DNA from: Rhynchopus euleeides
Lineage: Eukaryota; Euglenozoa; Diplonemea; Diplonemida; Diplonemidae
Assembly (NCBI GenBank): GCA_963210315.1
Contig: OY723308.1
Location: forward strand, 186,001 to 250,000
Direction of reading: 5' to 3'
DNA: 64,000 nucleotides
Below are positions 44,550 to 56,704 of this stretch, piece after piece. The position numbers and the translations under genes were made by a program. Every line of letters starts with the position of its first letter. Positions within the stretch are counted from its first letter, which is position 1. Below the pieces are notes generated by a model, which searched no databases, was not told the DNA's origin, and saw only the letters and a list, made by a program, of their open reading frames with translations.

Positions 44550-47500
44550 TATTGCAATTTGGGTTAGCGTGCTGGCATCGCAGCCTGGCCCCGAAGGACC
44601 ATACCGTGAGGAACCGGGCCCGCTATCCTACTCTTGCTCTACGTGACACCACACGGTTTCGCTCTCCTCCTCGTTGCGCTGTAAAGGAGGGGGGACACAC
44701 ACACACTGGAAGCCGGAGATTGCGCCTGCTGATACTGAGGCGCAATCTTCGCGACGACGCGTTGAAAAGAGCGCGGAATAGCCGCCGAACGAAAGATGGT
44801 GGGAGAGGGGATGCAGCGGGTGCGCTTCGGAACCGCACGCAACACCTGCTTCTGGAGGAAACGAGAACGAGAAGGACGGACAGCACGTGTCTTGCGCTCC
44901 AAGAAGCGCAAGGCCTGTGAGGCCCGTGGGAAAGGGGAAGGCACGCCCGATCTAGCTGTGCTGATGATCGTGCGGGAGGAAGGAAAACCTGCTCTGTTGT
45001 TATGAAACGAGCATCGCTCCAGGGCAGATTCGTCTGCCTCCCGCATGTGCGCTACACGTTTCTGCGCGCGGGGAACCGAGGACTCAGAAGGGGAGGAAGG
45101 GGAGAAAGGAAGTCGACGCCCCACGTAAGGGCTCGGCGACGTGCACTCGTGGGAGAGCGTGTCGCCCCCCTGGTGAGACGGCGTTTCTGCCTGCCAGTCG
45201 GGAAGAGAGGGGGTTGCAGTGTCTAAAGGCACTAGGGGCTCCTGACATGGAGAGGGTGGTGGGGGTGACACAGTGTCTGATGGGGGACTAAGCCGAGTGT
45301 CGACGGGCTGAAAGCCCGGCGAGTCATCCACAACAAGGGAAGGTGCAGGCGAGAGAGGAAGGGGGGAAGCAAGTTCTGATGGGGGCATGATACTATCCTC
45401 GTCAGGCCGAAGGCTTGACGCTGAAATCGGTGAACCAGGGGACACGGGGGGTTGAGGTTCTACTCTTCTGTTGTTAAAGGAGCGTTGCCCCAGGGCAGAT
45501 TCGCCTGTCTCCTGTATGGGTGCTACCCGCTTCTGCGCGCGGGGCACCGAGGACTCAGAGGGGAGAGAGGGAGAGAAAGGAAGGCGGCGCCCCACGCAAG
45601 GGCTCGGAGATCTCCGTTGCGTGGCGCTCTCTGGGAGGGGCGGCGAGCCCGACTGCGGGGTCTGTAGCCCGTCCAACAGGTCTGTGTGCAGCACGAGCTC
45701 CGGAGCCGGAGAGGGCGCCGGAGGCGGTGCTGTATCTGCTGGTGGAGCGAGACGAGCATCATCAGGCTGGGAGCCCGACGATTCATCCGCATCAAGCGTA
45801 ACGTGCTCTGCACCCATCTTACGCGGGGTAGGGGAAGCAGGGGTATTCATTCGAGGGGAAGGCGAGAAAAGAAAACCAGGGAATTCGCGTGGGGTCAACG
45901 CAGATGACTCCGCAGAAGAACCCAACTCGCCCTCACTGGGCTGATCGTCGGGGCAGCAAAGAGCCAAATGCTCAATCACGCCCGGCCAAAGAAGAAGAAG
46001 AGACGCACACATGTCCCACTCTGGCTGTCGCACACACACTATCCCAGCCCCCCAGAGGGACGGGCCCTCGTCAGAGTGATCTAAACAAATGGCGGTGCGT
46101 TTCACGGCATCCTGCCCCATCGAGTCCTCGTCGGAGGCGTCCAGAACGATGGCGGTGCGTTTCACCGCAGCCGCAGCCGTCGTGTCGCTATCCATCTCAG
46201 ACGAGGGAGGGACTTCCTCGCTGGTGGAGCCCGCATCTGCAGCGTCGTCTCCATCATGCTCAGTGGCACCAGAGCTGCCCTCCTCTCCCTCGCTGTCAGA
46301 GTCGTCTTCGCAGCTGCTGCTGTCGTCATCCGTGCTCGCAACTTGGTCGACCCTGGGGGCGCGCCCATGGTGGCCGGCCGCGCAGCATGTCTTCACATTG
46401 GCGCAGGTGCCGCATCGCGTCATGTGGTGTGTCTCACAACACATCACCTTCAGGCCGTCCGCGTGGTGGTGGTGGACGCGGCAACACGCAGCTATCGTCA
46501 GTGCGTAATTCCGCTTGGCATTATCGCACTCGTCGCATTTCGGTTTCGAATGCGCGTTGCACACTTTCCGGGGGCCCAGAGACGTGCTCGCGAGCGACCG
46601 CGGCACTGGTACGGGTATAGCGCTGCGCGGCGGGGGCGGGCGTGGCCCATCCCATTGTGAGGCTCGCGTGGTCCGGGGGATCCCAGTGTAGTCTGGGAAC
46701 ACGTTTGTTCCCCACCTCACGATATTGCCGTCTGCATCGACGCCTGCGGCCGCACATGCCTGTTCTGCACTCGCCCCTAACGCCGCGATCGTCTCTGCGC
46801 CACCTGCGAACACGGGCCGGGGTGTCATCCCGCCCCAGACCTCTCCAGCGCCTACCGAGCAGAGGGAGCCGACCCGGTCCTCGCGTCGCGCAGGCCACGG
46901 GGTAGGAAGGCTTAGCTGGTCGCATAGCCTCTTCAGGCAGCCCATCATCGTCCAGAGGAGGTTGCCACGCTCGGCCATCGCGGGGTTGGAGGTTCGTGCC
47001 GAGCGCTCCGAGGGCTGTAACGCCTTCCCTGTGAAGATTTCGAAGTCAAGGGCGAGCTCGATGTTCGACACCGTGCCTTGCTTCGTCCATTGGAGCGCTG
47101 CGAGCCACGCAAGTATCGCCCTGAGAGACGCAGCGCTATACGGCCACAGCCGCGCTGCTGGCTTCTCTGGGATACTGGATACGTCGAAGTCAAAAGCCTC
47201 TGCCGGCCAGGAGAGAGCAGCCGTCCAGGGGTGCACGAGGGGTCCAGCGCGCCGCATCTTCGCCTCGAGCTCCCACCGCTTCAGCACGATGCGCCCCATC
47301 AGCGTGTGCAGCAAGGTCTCGTCTACCTGGAATCCCTCTGGCACCACGCCGTATCTCGCAAGGCACGGGGGCCACCCTGAGCGGTCCAGCTGCAGCAGGG
47401 GTTCGTACTGAGGTTGAGACCTGACGGAGTCAAACGCACTGCATGCCCACCAAAGGTGATCGGGCGTGTCACTGTCCGCACCATCGCAGTGTACACACAG

Positions 47501-48864
47501 CTTGGGGTCCCGTACGTCTGCCTCTTCAGCCGCCGGATCGGACACGATATCCCAGTCGAAGGAATCCTGAGAACCGAGCAGATCGGCGTCTCCCTGCTCC
47601 TCGTCCTCCTCCTCTTCGTACTCGCACTCCTCCTCTTCCTCAGCTTCTTCATCCTCTTCGTCCCCTTCCATAGCCGCGTCAGCAGCCGGTGAGGGAGATG
47701 GGGCATGGGATGAGGAGTCCGACGTCTCGTCTGTCGTCGCACGCCTGCCAGAGACGTAGGCGCCGTTGCGCCCCCATCGTGTCGCGAAGAAGACACCACC
47801 AGTAAGCACCACCGTCAGCGCCCGCGAGAGGTTCCCGTCCTTCGTCTCCAGGCGGAGCGCGTTCGTCCTGTCGTAGTCCACACCGTTTTCGATCCCCGAG
47901 AAGGAAGGACGGTGCTTCGCCAGCGCCTTCCAGCCCTGCCGCCGCAGATTGTCGCGCAGCGCATGGTTCCGGGAGGACCGTGGTTCACCGGCGAGACACA
48001 TATCCCCGATGGCACAGTCACGGATGTCGTCGCCCCACTCTAGTCCAGCAGCAGGGAGGGCGACCGAGATCGCGATGCCCACAGGGCCGAGGGCGTCAGC
48101 AGAGGAGAGGGTCGGGTGATCCTCGTACAGCACAGCGATTCGGTTCATCCTGTCCACCATGTGTGGGATGCGCACACACGTGTCGAAGAGATTGCACAGG
48201 ATCCGGTAAGAGTTGGCTATCGCCGGATCTACACGGTGGGCTTTGTGCAGGATGGTGAGCATCGCGCCTACACTGCGGGAGGGGTGCTTGACGCCGAGGA
48301 TGCCTGTCGTTAAACGGCTTCGAAGACGCTGCGTCGCCGTCTTCGACAGAGGGGCAAACGCTCCGCCCGACACCGTGCTCGACACGACATTCGACGCCAC
48401 AATTTCCGCCCGTTGTCGTGTGCTCAGCGGAGAGGTCGGAAGTCGCATGAGCAGGGGTTTGTGGCTCTCGAGTCGCGCGTCGTTGCGGCGCACCTGCACC
48501 TTGTCAGAGACGCAGGCCTTTGCACCGAGGATCTTCGACGCTGTCTCAGTCGGGAGGATGTTGTCCTGAACACGCACCTGTCCCACGTATGGGTGTCGCC
48601 TCCTGAAACCCGACGAGCCCCTCGGGATCCCCATCGCCACCGTCTTCTTGACGTTGAGGGCCATGCCGGTGATGTTGCAGAAGCCTACCACGACATCGAC
48701 AGCCTGCTGCACCGACGCCTCATCCTCCTGAGATACAAGCGTCCCATCGTCGGCGAAGGACTGCGAAGACACTGATGGCACGCGCACGTCGACGGCCTTA
48801 AACATGACCGAGAGGAGGGCGTTGATTGAGAGAGGAGGACGTTGAGGAGGGCGTTGACAAAAAA
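44549..48864 (-). mobile_element. LINE family B, 5'-truncated copy 2
   Basis: Copy of 36955-41270 in unit 2, with the same truncation point and the same filler. Confidence 0.9.
44639..48805 (-). pseudogene. LINE-B ORF2, C-terminal 1,388 codons, copy 2
   Basis: Same open frame as copy 1; the only amino-acid difference I noticed is MPPSEL in place of MSPSEL. It remains open, but without the endonuclease and the first catalytic part of the reverse transcriptase it cannot mobilise itself. Confidence 0.9.
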
Positions 48865-48868
48865 AACG

Positions 48869-48942
48869 TTTGCTATGTTGGATTAGCGGATCCGCATCGT
48901 ACAGAACGTCTACGAAAGACGACGCACGAGAACTGATACGCT
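48869..48942 (-). mobile_element. LINE-A 3'-end fragment, unit 2
   Basis: Unit 2 copy of 41275-41348. Confidence 0.9.
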
Positions 48943-50098
48943 AAAAATCACAAAAAAACACAAAAAATCGCAAAAAATCGCGACCGCCTTTTGTGATTTT
49001 TTGTGATTTTTGGTGTCCCGTTTGTGATTTTTTGCGATTTTTTTGCGATTTTTTGTGAGTTTCCAGTGCAGAGGGGGCCCGGTACCTGCGCGCGTCCTGT
49101 CGGACTGAGGCTGGCATGGTGGGGCTAGCGCAGCAGGTTCTACTTTTGCCGTCGGGCTCTTAGCGCAGAAACATGCATAACCCGAACAACAATGCTCGAA
49201 GGCAAACAAGCCGCGTGACCGGGGTTGAGCTGCTGTAGCGAGGCCGCGGCGTAAAAGAGGGCTGGGCTAGTTTCTACCATTCCAGCCCACCCAGCAGGCA
49301 GCACACCACACCCCATCTCCCCACCCAGCGGGACCCCCCTCTCGGATTTTTCAAAACCCCGTTCTTTTGAATATTTGGGGCCCGTGCGGATCGTGGTGGG
49401 GTCATTTTGGCCATGGGGTGCCTCTTGATACCCCTTACTGGGAAACTCCAATTGGGTGAAGTACCCCTGTCCAGAGGGGTACTTTCCTACAGGTACCCCC
49501 ACCCAAAAAAAATTTCCGGCGCAAAAAAAATCACAAAAAATCACAAAAAATCGTCAGCTGATTGAGGGTGTGATATGAGGGTTCTATCCAACAAGGATAT
49601 CAAGGCGGCACTTTCAAAGTCCTGCCAAGGACAGCGCCACGTGGGTGTGTGCTTCTGATATATGTTATGTCATCATGTGAACCCTCCCCAGCGTGTGCCA
49701 ACATCCCTGACACGCTCACGAAAAGCATGACACGGAGAAAACAGGTGCCGAAACAACCTGCCGAGCACACGGGTAGTGCCACGTTGATCCACGCAGCGAT
49801 CTCCCATGACAGGAAGCCTTGTCGCCACGGCAGAGTCGCCGCAGACTGTGGGAGAGGTGTCGCCAGTCACCTTGAGGTTGCAGTGTGTCATCAGGCTAAG
49901 ACCCGTGCCCTCTTCACCTCCCCTGTTAGGTTGCTCCCATATCGTTGCCTGCTTTGGGGCCTGAAGGACATAGGGGTCCAGCAGGCACTTGAGCATCGCA
50001 AGGCATGAGTGGCTGTTTCAAACTCCTGGTGCAAGCACCCGTCATGGTCTGGGGAAGCCCTCCCAGGTAGTTTAACGTCTTGCCCAGGACAAAAAATC
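48943..50098. repeat. Unit 2 copies of decamer core, block C and block D
   Basis: Exact 7,594-bp offset copies of 41349-42504. Confidence 0.9.
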
Positions 50099-50385
50099 GT
50101 TTGCTATGTTGGATTAGCGGATCCGCATCGTACAGAACGTCTACGAAAGACGACGCACGAGAACTGATACGCTATCCAAGTCATTTACTAAGTCACACCA
50201 CACGGGCGCGATCTGCTCCTTTCTTTTGTTAAAATAGGGAAAGGCACGTGAACACTGAAGGTCGGAGGCTCCACCGAATGAAGCTCGGAGGGTGATACCT
50301 CGGCCGCGCGTTGAAAATAGCGCGGGACCTTCCACTTACTGGGAAGGAAGTCTGATGAACGCCTGATCTGGCGGGGGGGGTCAAA
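50099..50385 (-). mobile_element. LINE-A 3'-end fragment (~285 bp), unit 2
   Basis: Unit 2 copy of 42505-42791. Confidence 0.9.
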
Positions 50386-50438
50386 ACATAGCACAAAAAA
50401 TCGCAAAAAAACGCAAAAAATCACAAAAAACATAGTGT

Positions 50439-52104
50439 CATAACGGCCGTCATGGAGGGAGTGGATTTTCTGAGAATTCACTACCTCAGTTCCCGCTACC
50501 GAAATATAAAAACGGCCGTTTTCATGTTTTGTTGGCGAAAAAACGGCCGTTTTTTCCCCCTCCTATTTTCCTTCGGAGATTCGCCTCCTGCTTTCCGTAC
50601 CGAGCTGAGGAAACACACTTGACAACTCCCTGTTGCCTGCACATGACATTGGGCACTGCGATTCTCTGTCGACTGTACAAATAAAAATGGCTTCCGCCCT
50701 GCCTGTCGCTCGACAAGCAGCAGACACCCGAGAGCAGAGAGGAGTGTAGCAGCCCGGTTCGCCCCCGGGTTGTCCCAGAAATCCAGCACACCCTCGGAAC
50801 GTGGTGGCCTAGTCGTAGATCACCCAGGCCCTGCTCGTGACCTCCCCGAAACAGAGGGGAGGTGGCACCGGAGTTCTGACACCCCTACGACTCATGCGGC
50901 CGTACGCGCTCGGGCACAGACGGCGGACCGCAAACCAGAAGGACTTCCCTGATTCCGTGCCGTCCCACCTTCTGCGCATGCGGTCGCCAGCCCAGGCCAG
51001 CTCTCCTGCCAGGGGCACTGGGGGGTCGTACTTCCCCACCTCAGACACTTTCTCGATGACATTCACAATGTCGGTGTGCACTGCGTCGACAGGGGCACGC
51101 CGTTGGCACACCCAGCTGCGCATCGCAGTACTTCTGGAGCAGCGATGCGAGGGGTGCCGTCAGGCGGACGGCGGCCTGCAGGTGGGACTCGAGCCCAGCG
51201 ATTTCGTGGGCATCTCTGCCAACCGCAGAAGCGACGCACACGCACACGCACACACTGTCCTGCAGCGGGCCCGGAAGATTGTATAAATGCCCGGGGACGT
51301 GGTGCAAGGTGCAGATCCACTTAAGCGGTGCAGGTAGTGTGTGTCGGAGAGAAGCGGGATCGCACGGCCGGTGGTGCCGTCTTGGTCGCCTGCTTCTCCC
51401 TCTCAGCTGCGTCAGAGATGTGGCACAGCACATCCTTCAGCGCCAGTGCGGTCGTGAACCCATCCAGCTGGTGCTGCATATTGCCCGGGATGATCGCCCG
51501 TGCCTTCGGGAATAAATCAGCGAAGGTGGTGTCCTTCTCATCCGGGGTGCTGTCGCCGAGATCAAGGGAAAGCTCTGTCGGAAGAGCCCTGATGCCAGTG
51601 AGCGACACCTGCCCACCTATGCCTGCACGGTCATCCACGACACACGTGCCTAGATTGGCCGCAACCATGTTCAGCCCCTCCTCGGGACACTTCTTGACAG
51701 CATCATGCACCAGGCCAGCCGGTGATCCGGTGAACAACGCACCCCGGGCGATCCGAAGTTGCAAGCCTGCCACTGAGGGTATCGCACTCCGACAGCGCCA
51801 GCTGTTTCCCTGGCTCTGCACTTTCAACGCTGCGTTCTTCTTCTTCTTGATATGGCGCGGTCCGTCAAAGTGGTCCACGAAGTCTGAACTCTTCGCATCA
51901 TACTTGAAGGCGCGCTCACAATGCTTGCTGCAGGGTATCCCTTGCAGTGGGGAGGCACTCCTGGTGGTGGGATCTCGCCTGCTGACCCACGCCCCATACA
52001 AAATTCCCAGGTAAAAAAAACGGCCGTTTTTTAAAATGCTGAAAATCAGCGGCCGTTTTTGCAAGTCCACAAAATACAAGGGAATTTTTAAAACGGCCGC
52101 TATG
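50439..52104. mobile_element. Mosaic block F, unit 2
   Basis: Unit 2 copy of the CGGCCG-bordered block at 42845-44510, with one substitution seen near its left end. Confidence 0.5.
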
Positions 52105-52134
52105 CAACCATGAAAAAAAATCACAAAAAATCAC

Positions 52135-55100
52135 AAAAAAACGTATTGCAATTTGGGTTAGCGTGCTGGCATCGCAGCCTGGCCCCGAAGGACCATACCG
52201 TGAGGAACCGGGCCCGCTATCCTACTCTTGCTCTACGTGACACCACACGGTTTCGCTCTCCTCCTCGTTGCGCTGTAAAGGAGGGGGGACACACACACAC
52301 TGGAAGCCGGAGATTGCGCCTGCTGATACTGAGGCGCAATCTTCGCGACGACGCGTTGAAAAGAGCGCGGAATAGCCGCCGAACGAAAGATGGTGGGAGA
52401 GGGGATGCAGCGGGTGCGCTTCGGAACCGCACGCAACACCTGCTTCTGGAGGAAACGAGAACGAGAAGGACGGACAGCACGTGTCTTGCGCTCCAAGAAG
52501 CGCAAGGCCTGTGAGGCCCGTGGGAAAGGGGAAGGCACGCCCGATCTAGCTGTGCTGATGATCGTGCGGGAGGAAGGAAAACCTGCTCTGTTGTTATGAA
52601 ACGAGCATCGCTCCAGGGCAGATTCGTCTGCCTCCCGCATGTGCGCTACACGTTTCTGCGCGCGGGGAACCGAGGACTCAGAAGGGGAGGAAGGGGAGAA
52701 AGGAAGTCGACGCCCCACGTAAGGGCTCGGCGACGTGCACTCGTGGGAGAGCGTGTCGCCCCCCTGGTGAGACGGCGTTTCTGCCTGCCAGTCGGGAAGA
52801 GAGGGGGTTGCAGTGTCTAAAGGCACTAGGGGCTCCTGACATGGAGAGGGTGGTGGGGGTGACACAGTGTCTGATGGGGGACTAAGCCGAGTGTCGACGG
52901 GCTGAAAGCCCGGCGAGTCATCCACAACAAGGGAAGGTGCAGGCGAGAGAGGAAGGGGGGAAGCAAGTTCTGATGGGGGCATGATACTATCCTCGTCAGG
53001 CCGAAGGCTTGACGCTGAAATCGGTGAACCAGGGGACACGGGGGGTTGAGGTTCTACTCTTCTGTTGTTAAAGGAGCGTTGCCCCAGGGCAGATTCGCCT
53101 GTCTCCTGTATGGGTGCTACCCGCTTCTGCGCGCGGGGCACCGAGGACTCAGAGGGGAGAGAGGGAGAGAAAGGAAGGCGGCGCCCCACGCAAGGGCTCG
53201 GAGATCTCCGTTGCGTGGCGCTCTCTGGGAGGGGCGGCGAGCCCGACTGCGGGGTCTGTAGCCCGTCCAACAGGTCTGTGTGCAGCACGAGCTCCGGAGC
53301 CGGAGAGGGCGCCGGAGGCGGTGCTGTATCTGCTGGTGGAGCGAGACGAGCATCATCAGGCTGGGAGCCCGACGATTCATCCGCATCAAGCGTAACGTGC
53401 TCTGCACCCATCTTACGCGGGGTAGGGGAAGCAGGGGTATTCATTCGAGGGGAAGGCGAGAAAAGAAAACCAGGGAATTCGCGTGGGGTCAACGCAGATG
53501 ACTCCGCAGAAGAACCCAACTCGCCCTCACTGGGCTGATCGTCGGGGCAGCAAAGAGCCAAATGCTCAATCACGCCCGGCCAAAGAAGAAGAAGAGACGC
53601 ACACATGTCCCACTCTGGCTGTCGCACACACACTATCCCAGCCCCCCAGAGGGACGGGCCCTCGTCAGAGTGATCTAAACAAATGGCGGTGCGTTTCACG
53701 GCATCCTGCCCCATCGAGTCCTCGTCGGAGGCGTCCAGAACGATGGCGGTGCGTTTCACCGCAGCCGCAGCCGTCGTGTCGCTATCCATCTCAGACGAGG
53801 GAGGGACTTCCTCGCTGGTGGAGCCCGCATCTGCAGCGTCGTCTCCATCATGCTCAGTGGCACCAGAGCTGCCCTCCTCTCCCTCGCTGTCAGAGTCGTC
53901 TTCGCAGCTGCTGCTGTCGTCATCCGTGCTCGCAACTTGGTCGACCCTGGGGGCGCGCCCATGGTGGCCGGCCGCGCAGCATGTCTTCACATTGGCGCAG
54001 GTGCCGCATCGCGTCATGTGGTGTGTCTCACAACACATCACCTTCAGGCCGTCCGCGTGGTGGTGGTGGACGCGGCAACACGCAGCTATCGTCAGTGCGT
54101 AATTCCGCTTGGCATTATCGCACTCGTCGCATTTCGGTTTCGAATGCGCGTTGCACACTTTCCGGGGGCCCAGAGACGTGCTCGCGAGCGACCGCGGCAC
54201 TGGTACGGGTATAGCGCTGCGCGGCGGGGGCGGGCGTGGCCCATCCCATTGTGAGGCTCGCGTGGTCCGGGGGATCCCAGTGTAGTCTGGGAACACGTTT
54301 GTTCCCCACCTCACGATATTGCCGTCTGCATCGACGCCTGCGGCCGCACATGCCTGTTCTGCACTCGCCCCTAACGCCGCGATCGTCTCTGCGCCACCTG
54401 CGAACACGGGCCGGGGTGTCATCCCGCCCCAGACCTCTCCAGCGCCTACCGAGCAGAGGGAGCCGACCCGGTCCTCGCGTCGCGCAGGCCACGGGGTAGG
54501 AAGGCTTAGCTGGTCGCATAGCCTCTTCAGGCAGCCCATCATCGTCCAGAGGAGGTTGCCACGCTCGGCCATCGCGGGGTTGGAGGTTCGTGCCGAGCGC
54601 TCCGAGGGCTGTAACGCCTTCCCTGTGAAGATTTCGAAGTCAAGGGCGAGCTCGATGTTCGACACCGTGCCTTGCTTCGTCCATTGGAGCGCTGCGAGCC
54701 ACGCAAGTATCGCCCTGAGAGACGCAGCGCTATACGGCCACAGCCGCGCTGCTGGCTTCTCTGGGATACTGGATACGTCGAAGTCAAAAGCCTCTGCCGG
54801 CCAGGAGAGAGCAGCCGTCCAGGGGTGCACGAGGGGTCCAGCGCGCCGCATCTTCGCCTCGAGCTCCCACCGCTTCAGCACGATGCGCCCCATCAGCGTG
54901 TGCAGCAAGGTCTCGTCTACCTGGAATCCCTCTGGCACCACGCCGTATCTCGCAAGGCACGGGGGCCACCCTGAGCGGTCCAGCTGCAGCAGGGGTTCGT
55001 ACTGAGGTTGAGACCTGACGGAGTCAAACGCACTGCATGCCCACCAAAGGTGATCGGGCGTGTCACTGTCCGCACCATCGCAGTGTACACACAGCTTGGG

Positions 55101-56420
55101 GTCCCGTACGTCTGCCTCTTCAGCCGCCGGATCGGACACGATATCCCAGTCGAAGGAATCCTGAGAACCGAGCAGATCGGCGTCTCCCTGCTCCTCGTCC
55201 TCCTCCTCTTCGTACTCGCACTCCTCCTCTTCCTCAGCTTCTTCATCCTCTTCGTCCCCTTCCATAGCCGCGTCAGCAGCCGGTGAGGGAGATGGGGCAT
55301 GGGATGAGGAGTCCGACGTCTCGTCTGTCGTCGCACGCCTGCCAGAGACGTAGGCGCCGTTGCGCCCCCATCGTGTCGCGAAGAAGACACCACCAGTAAG
55401 CACCACCGTCAGCGCCCGCGAGAGGTTCCCGTCCTTCGTCTCCAGGCGGAGCGCGTTCGTCCTGTCGTAGTCCACACCGTTTTCGATCCCCGAGAAGGAA
55501 GGACGGTGCTTCGCCAGCGCCTTCCAGCCCTGCCGCCGCAGATTGTCGCGCAGCGCATGGTTCCGGGAGGACCGTGGTTCACCGGCGAGACACATATCCC
55601 CGATGGCACAGTCACGGATGTCGTCGCCCCACTCTAGTCCAGCAGCAGGGAGGGCGACCGAGATCGCGATGCCCACAGGGCCGAGGGCGTCAGCAGAGGA
55701 GAGGGTCGGGTGATCCTCGTACAGCACAGCGATTCGGTTCATCCTGTCCACCATGTGTGGGATGCGCACACACGTGTCGAAGAGATTGCACAGGATCCGG
55801 TAAGAGTTGGCTATCGCCGGATCTACACGGTGGGCTTTGTGCAGGATGGTGAGCATCGCGCCTACACTGCGGGAGGGGTGCTTGACGCCGAGGATGCCTG
55901 TCGTTAAACGGCTTCGAAGACGCTGCGTCGCCGTCTTCGACAGAGGGGCAAACGCTCCGCCCGACACCGTGCTCGACACGACATTCGACGCCACAATTTC
56001 CGCCCGTTGTCGTGTGCTCAGCGGAGAGGTCGGAAGTCGCATGAGCAGGGGTTTGTGGCTCTCGAGTCGCGCGTCGTTGCGGCGCACCTGCACCTTGTCA
56101 GAGACGCAGGCCTTTGCACCGAGGATCTTCGACGCTGTCTCAGTCGGGAGGATGTTGTCCTGAACACGCACCTGTCCCACGTATGGGTGTCGCCTCCTGA
56201 AACCCGACGAGCCCCTCGGGATCCCCATCGCCACCGTCTTCTTGACGTTGAGGGCCATGCCGGTGATGTTGCAGAAGCCTACCACGACATCGACAGCCTG
56301 CTGCACCGACGCCTCATCCTCCTGAGATACAAGCGTCCCATCGTCGGCGAAGGACTGCGAAGACACTGATGGCACGCGCACGTCGACGGCCTTAAACATG
56401 ACCGAGAGGAGGGCGTTGAT
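52135..56420. repeat. Macro-repeat unit 3, partial (4,286 bp)
   Basis: Matches units 1 and 2 up to 56420. The LINE then continues into further reverse-transcriptase sequence instead of the filler and family A end present in units 1 and 2. Unit 3 therefore keeps a longer version of the LINE. Confidence 0.95.
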
Positions 56421-56684
56421 CAGGATGACCGATATAGGGCAGCCCTGCAGGATCCCGTTGGTCACCTCGAAGCGCCCGCCAACACCTAAGGGCAGCTTGA
56501 AGCGTCTCTTCAGCCCACTGTACATCGTTTTGAGGGGGCGCAGGATGCGCTGGTGCAGCCCCATGGCCTCCGCCAGCTCCAAGACGAGCTTCTGGGGTAC
56601 CCGGTCGAAGCACTTCTGGAAGTCCAGGGCCAGCAGGTACAGCTGTTTGGAATCATCCAGGAGGGTCTCCTCAACAATCATCCA
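52143..56684 (-). mobile_element. LINE family B, 5'-truncated copy 3 (longer)
   Basis: Extends ~260 bp further 5' than copies 1 and 2, to just upstream of LALDFQKCFD. It ends in CAAAAAAACAC and a decamer at about 56685-56704. This copy approximates the parent of the shorter copies. Confidence 0.9.
52233..56684 (-). pseudogene. LINE-B ORF2, C-terminal ~1,480 codons, copy 3
   Basis: Open from the 5' truncation. It includes both catalytic parts of the reverse transcriptase palm (LALDFQKCFDRVPQ and SFADDGTL) with LQGCPISVILINALLS between, then the same knuckle, Cys/His cluster and PCGVT end. The endonuclease and fingers domain are missing. Confidence 0.9.
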
Positions 56685-56704
56685 ACAAAAAAACACAAAA
56701 AATC

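Larger units (their letters stand above)
44541..52134. repeat. Macro-repeat unit 2 (7,594 bp)
   Basis: Same content and order as unit 1. At the three sites where units 1 and 2 differ, unit 2 agrees with unit 3 wherever the partial third unit covers the site. Confidence 0.95.

Noticed and set aside
36947-52134. Large direct repeats mistaken for long terminal repeats
   Set aside because: They are tandem copies of a whole TE mosaic with no internal coding region between them; the only polymerase is of non-LTR type.
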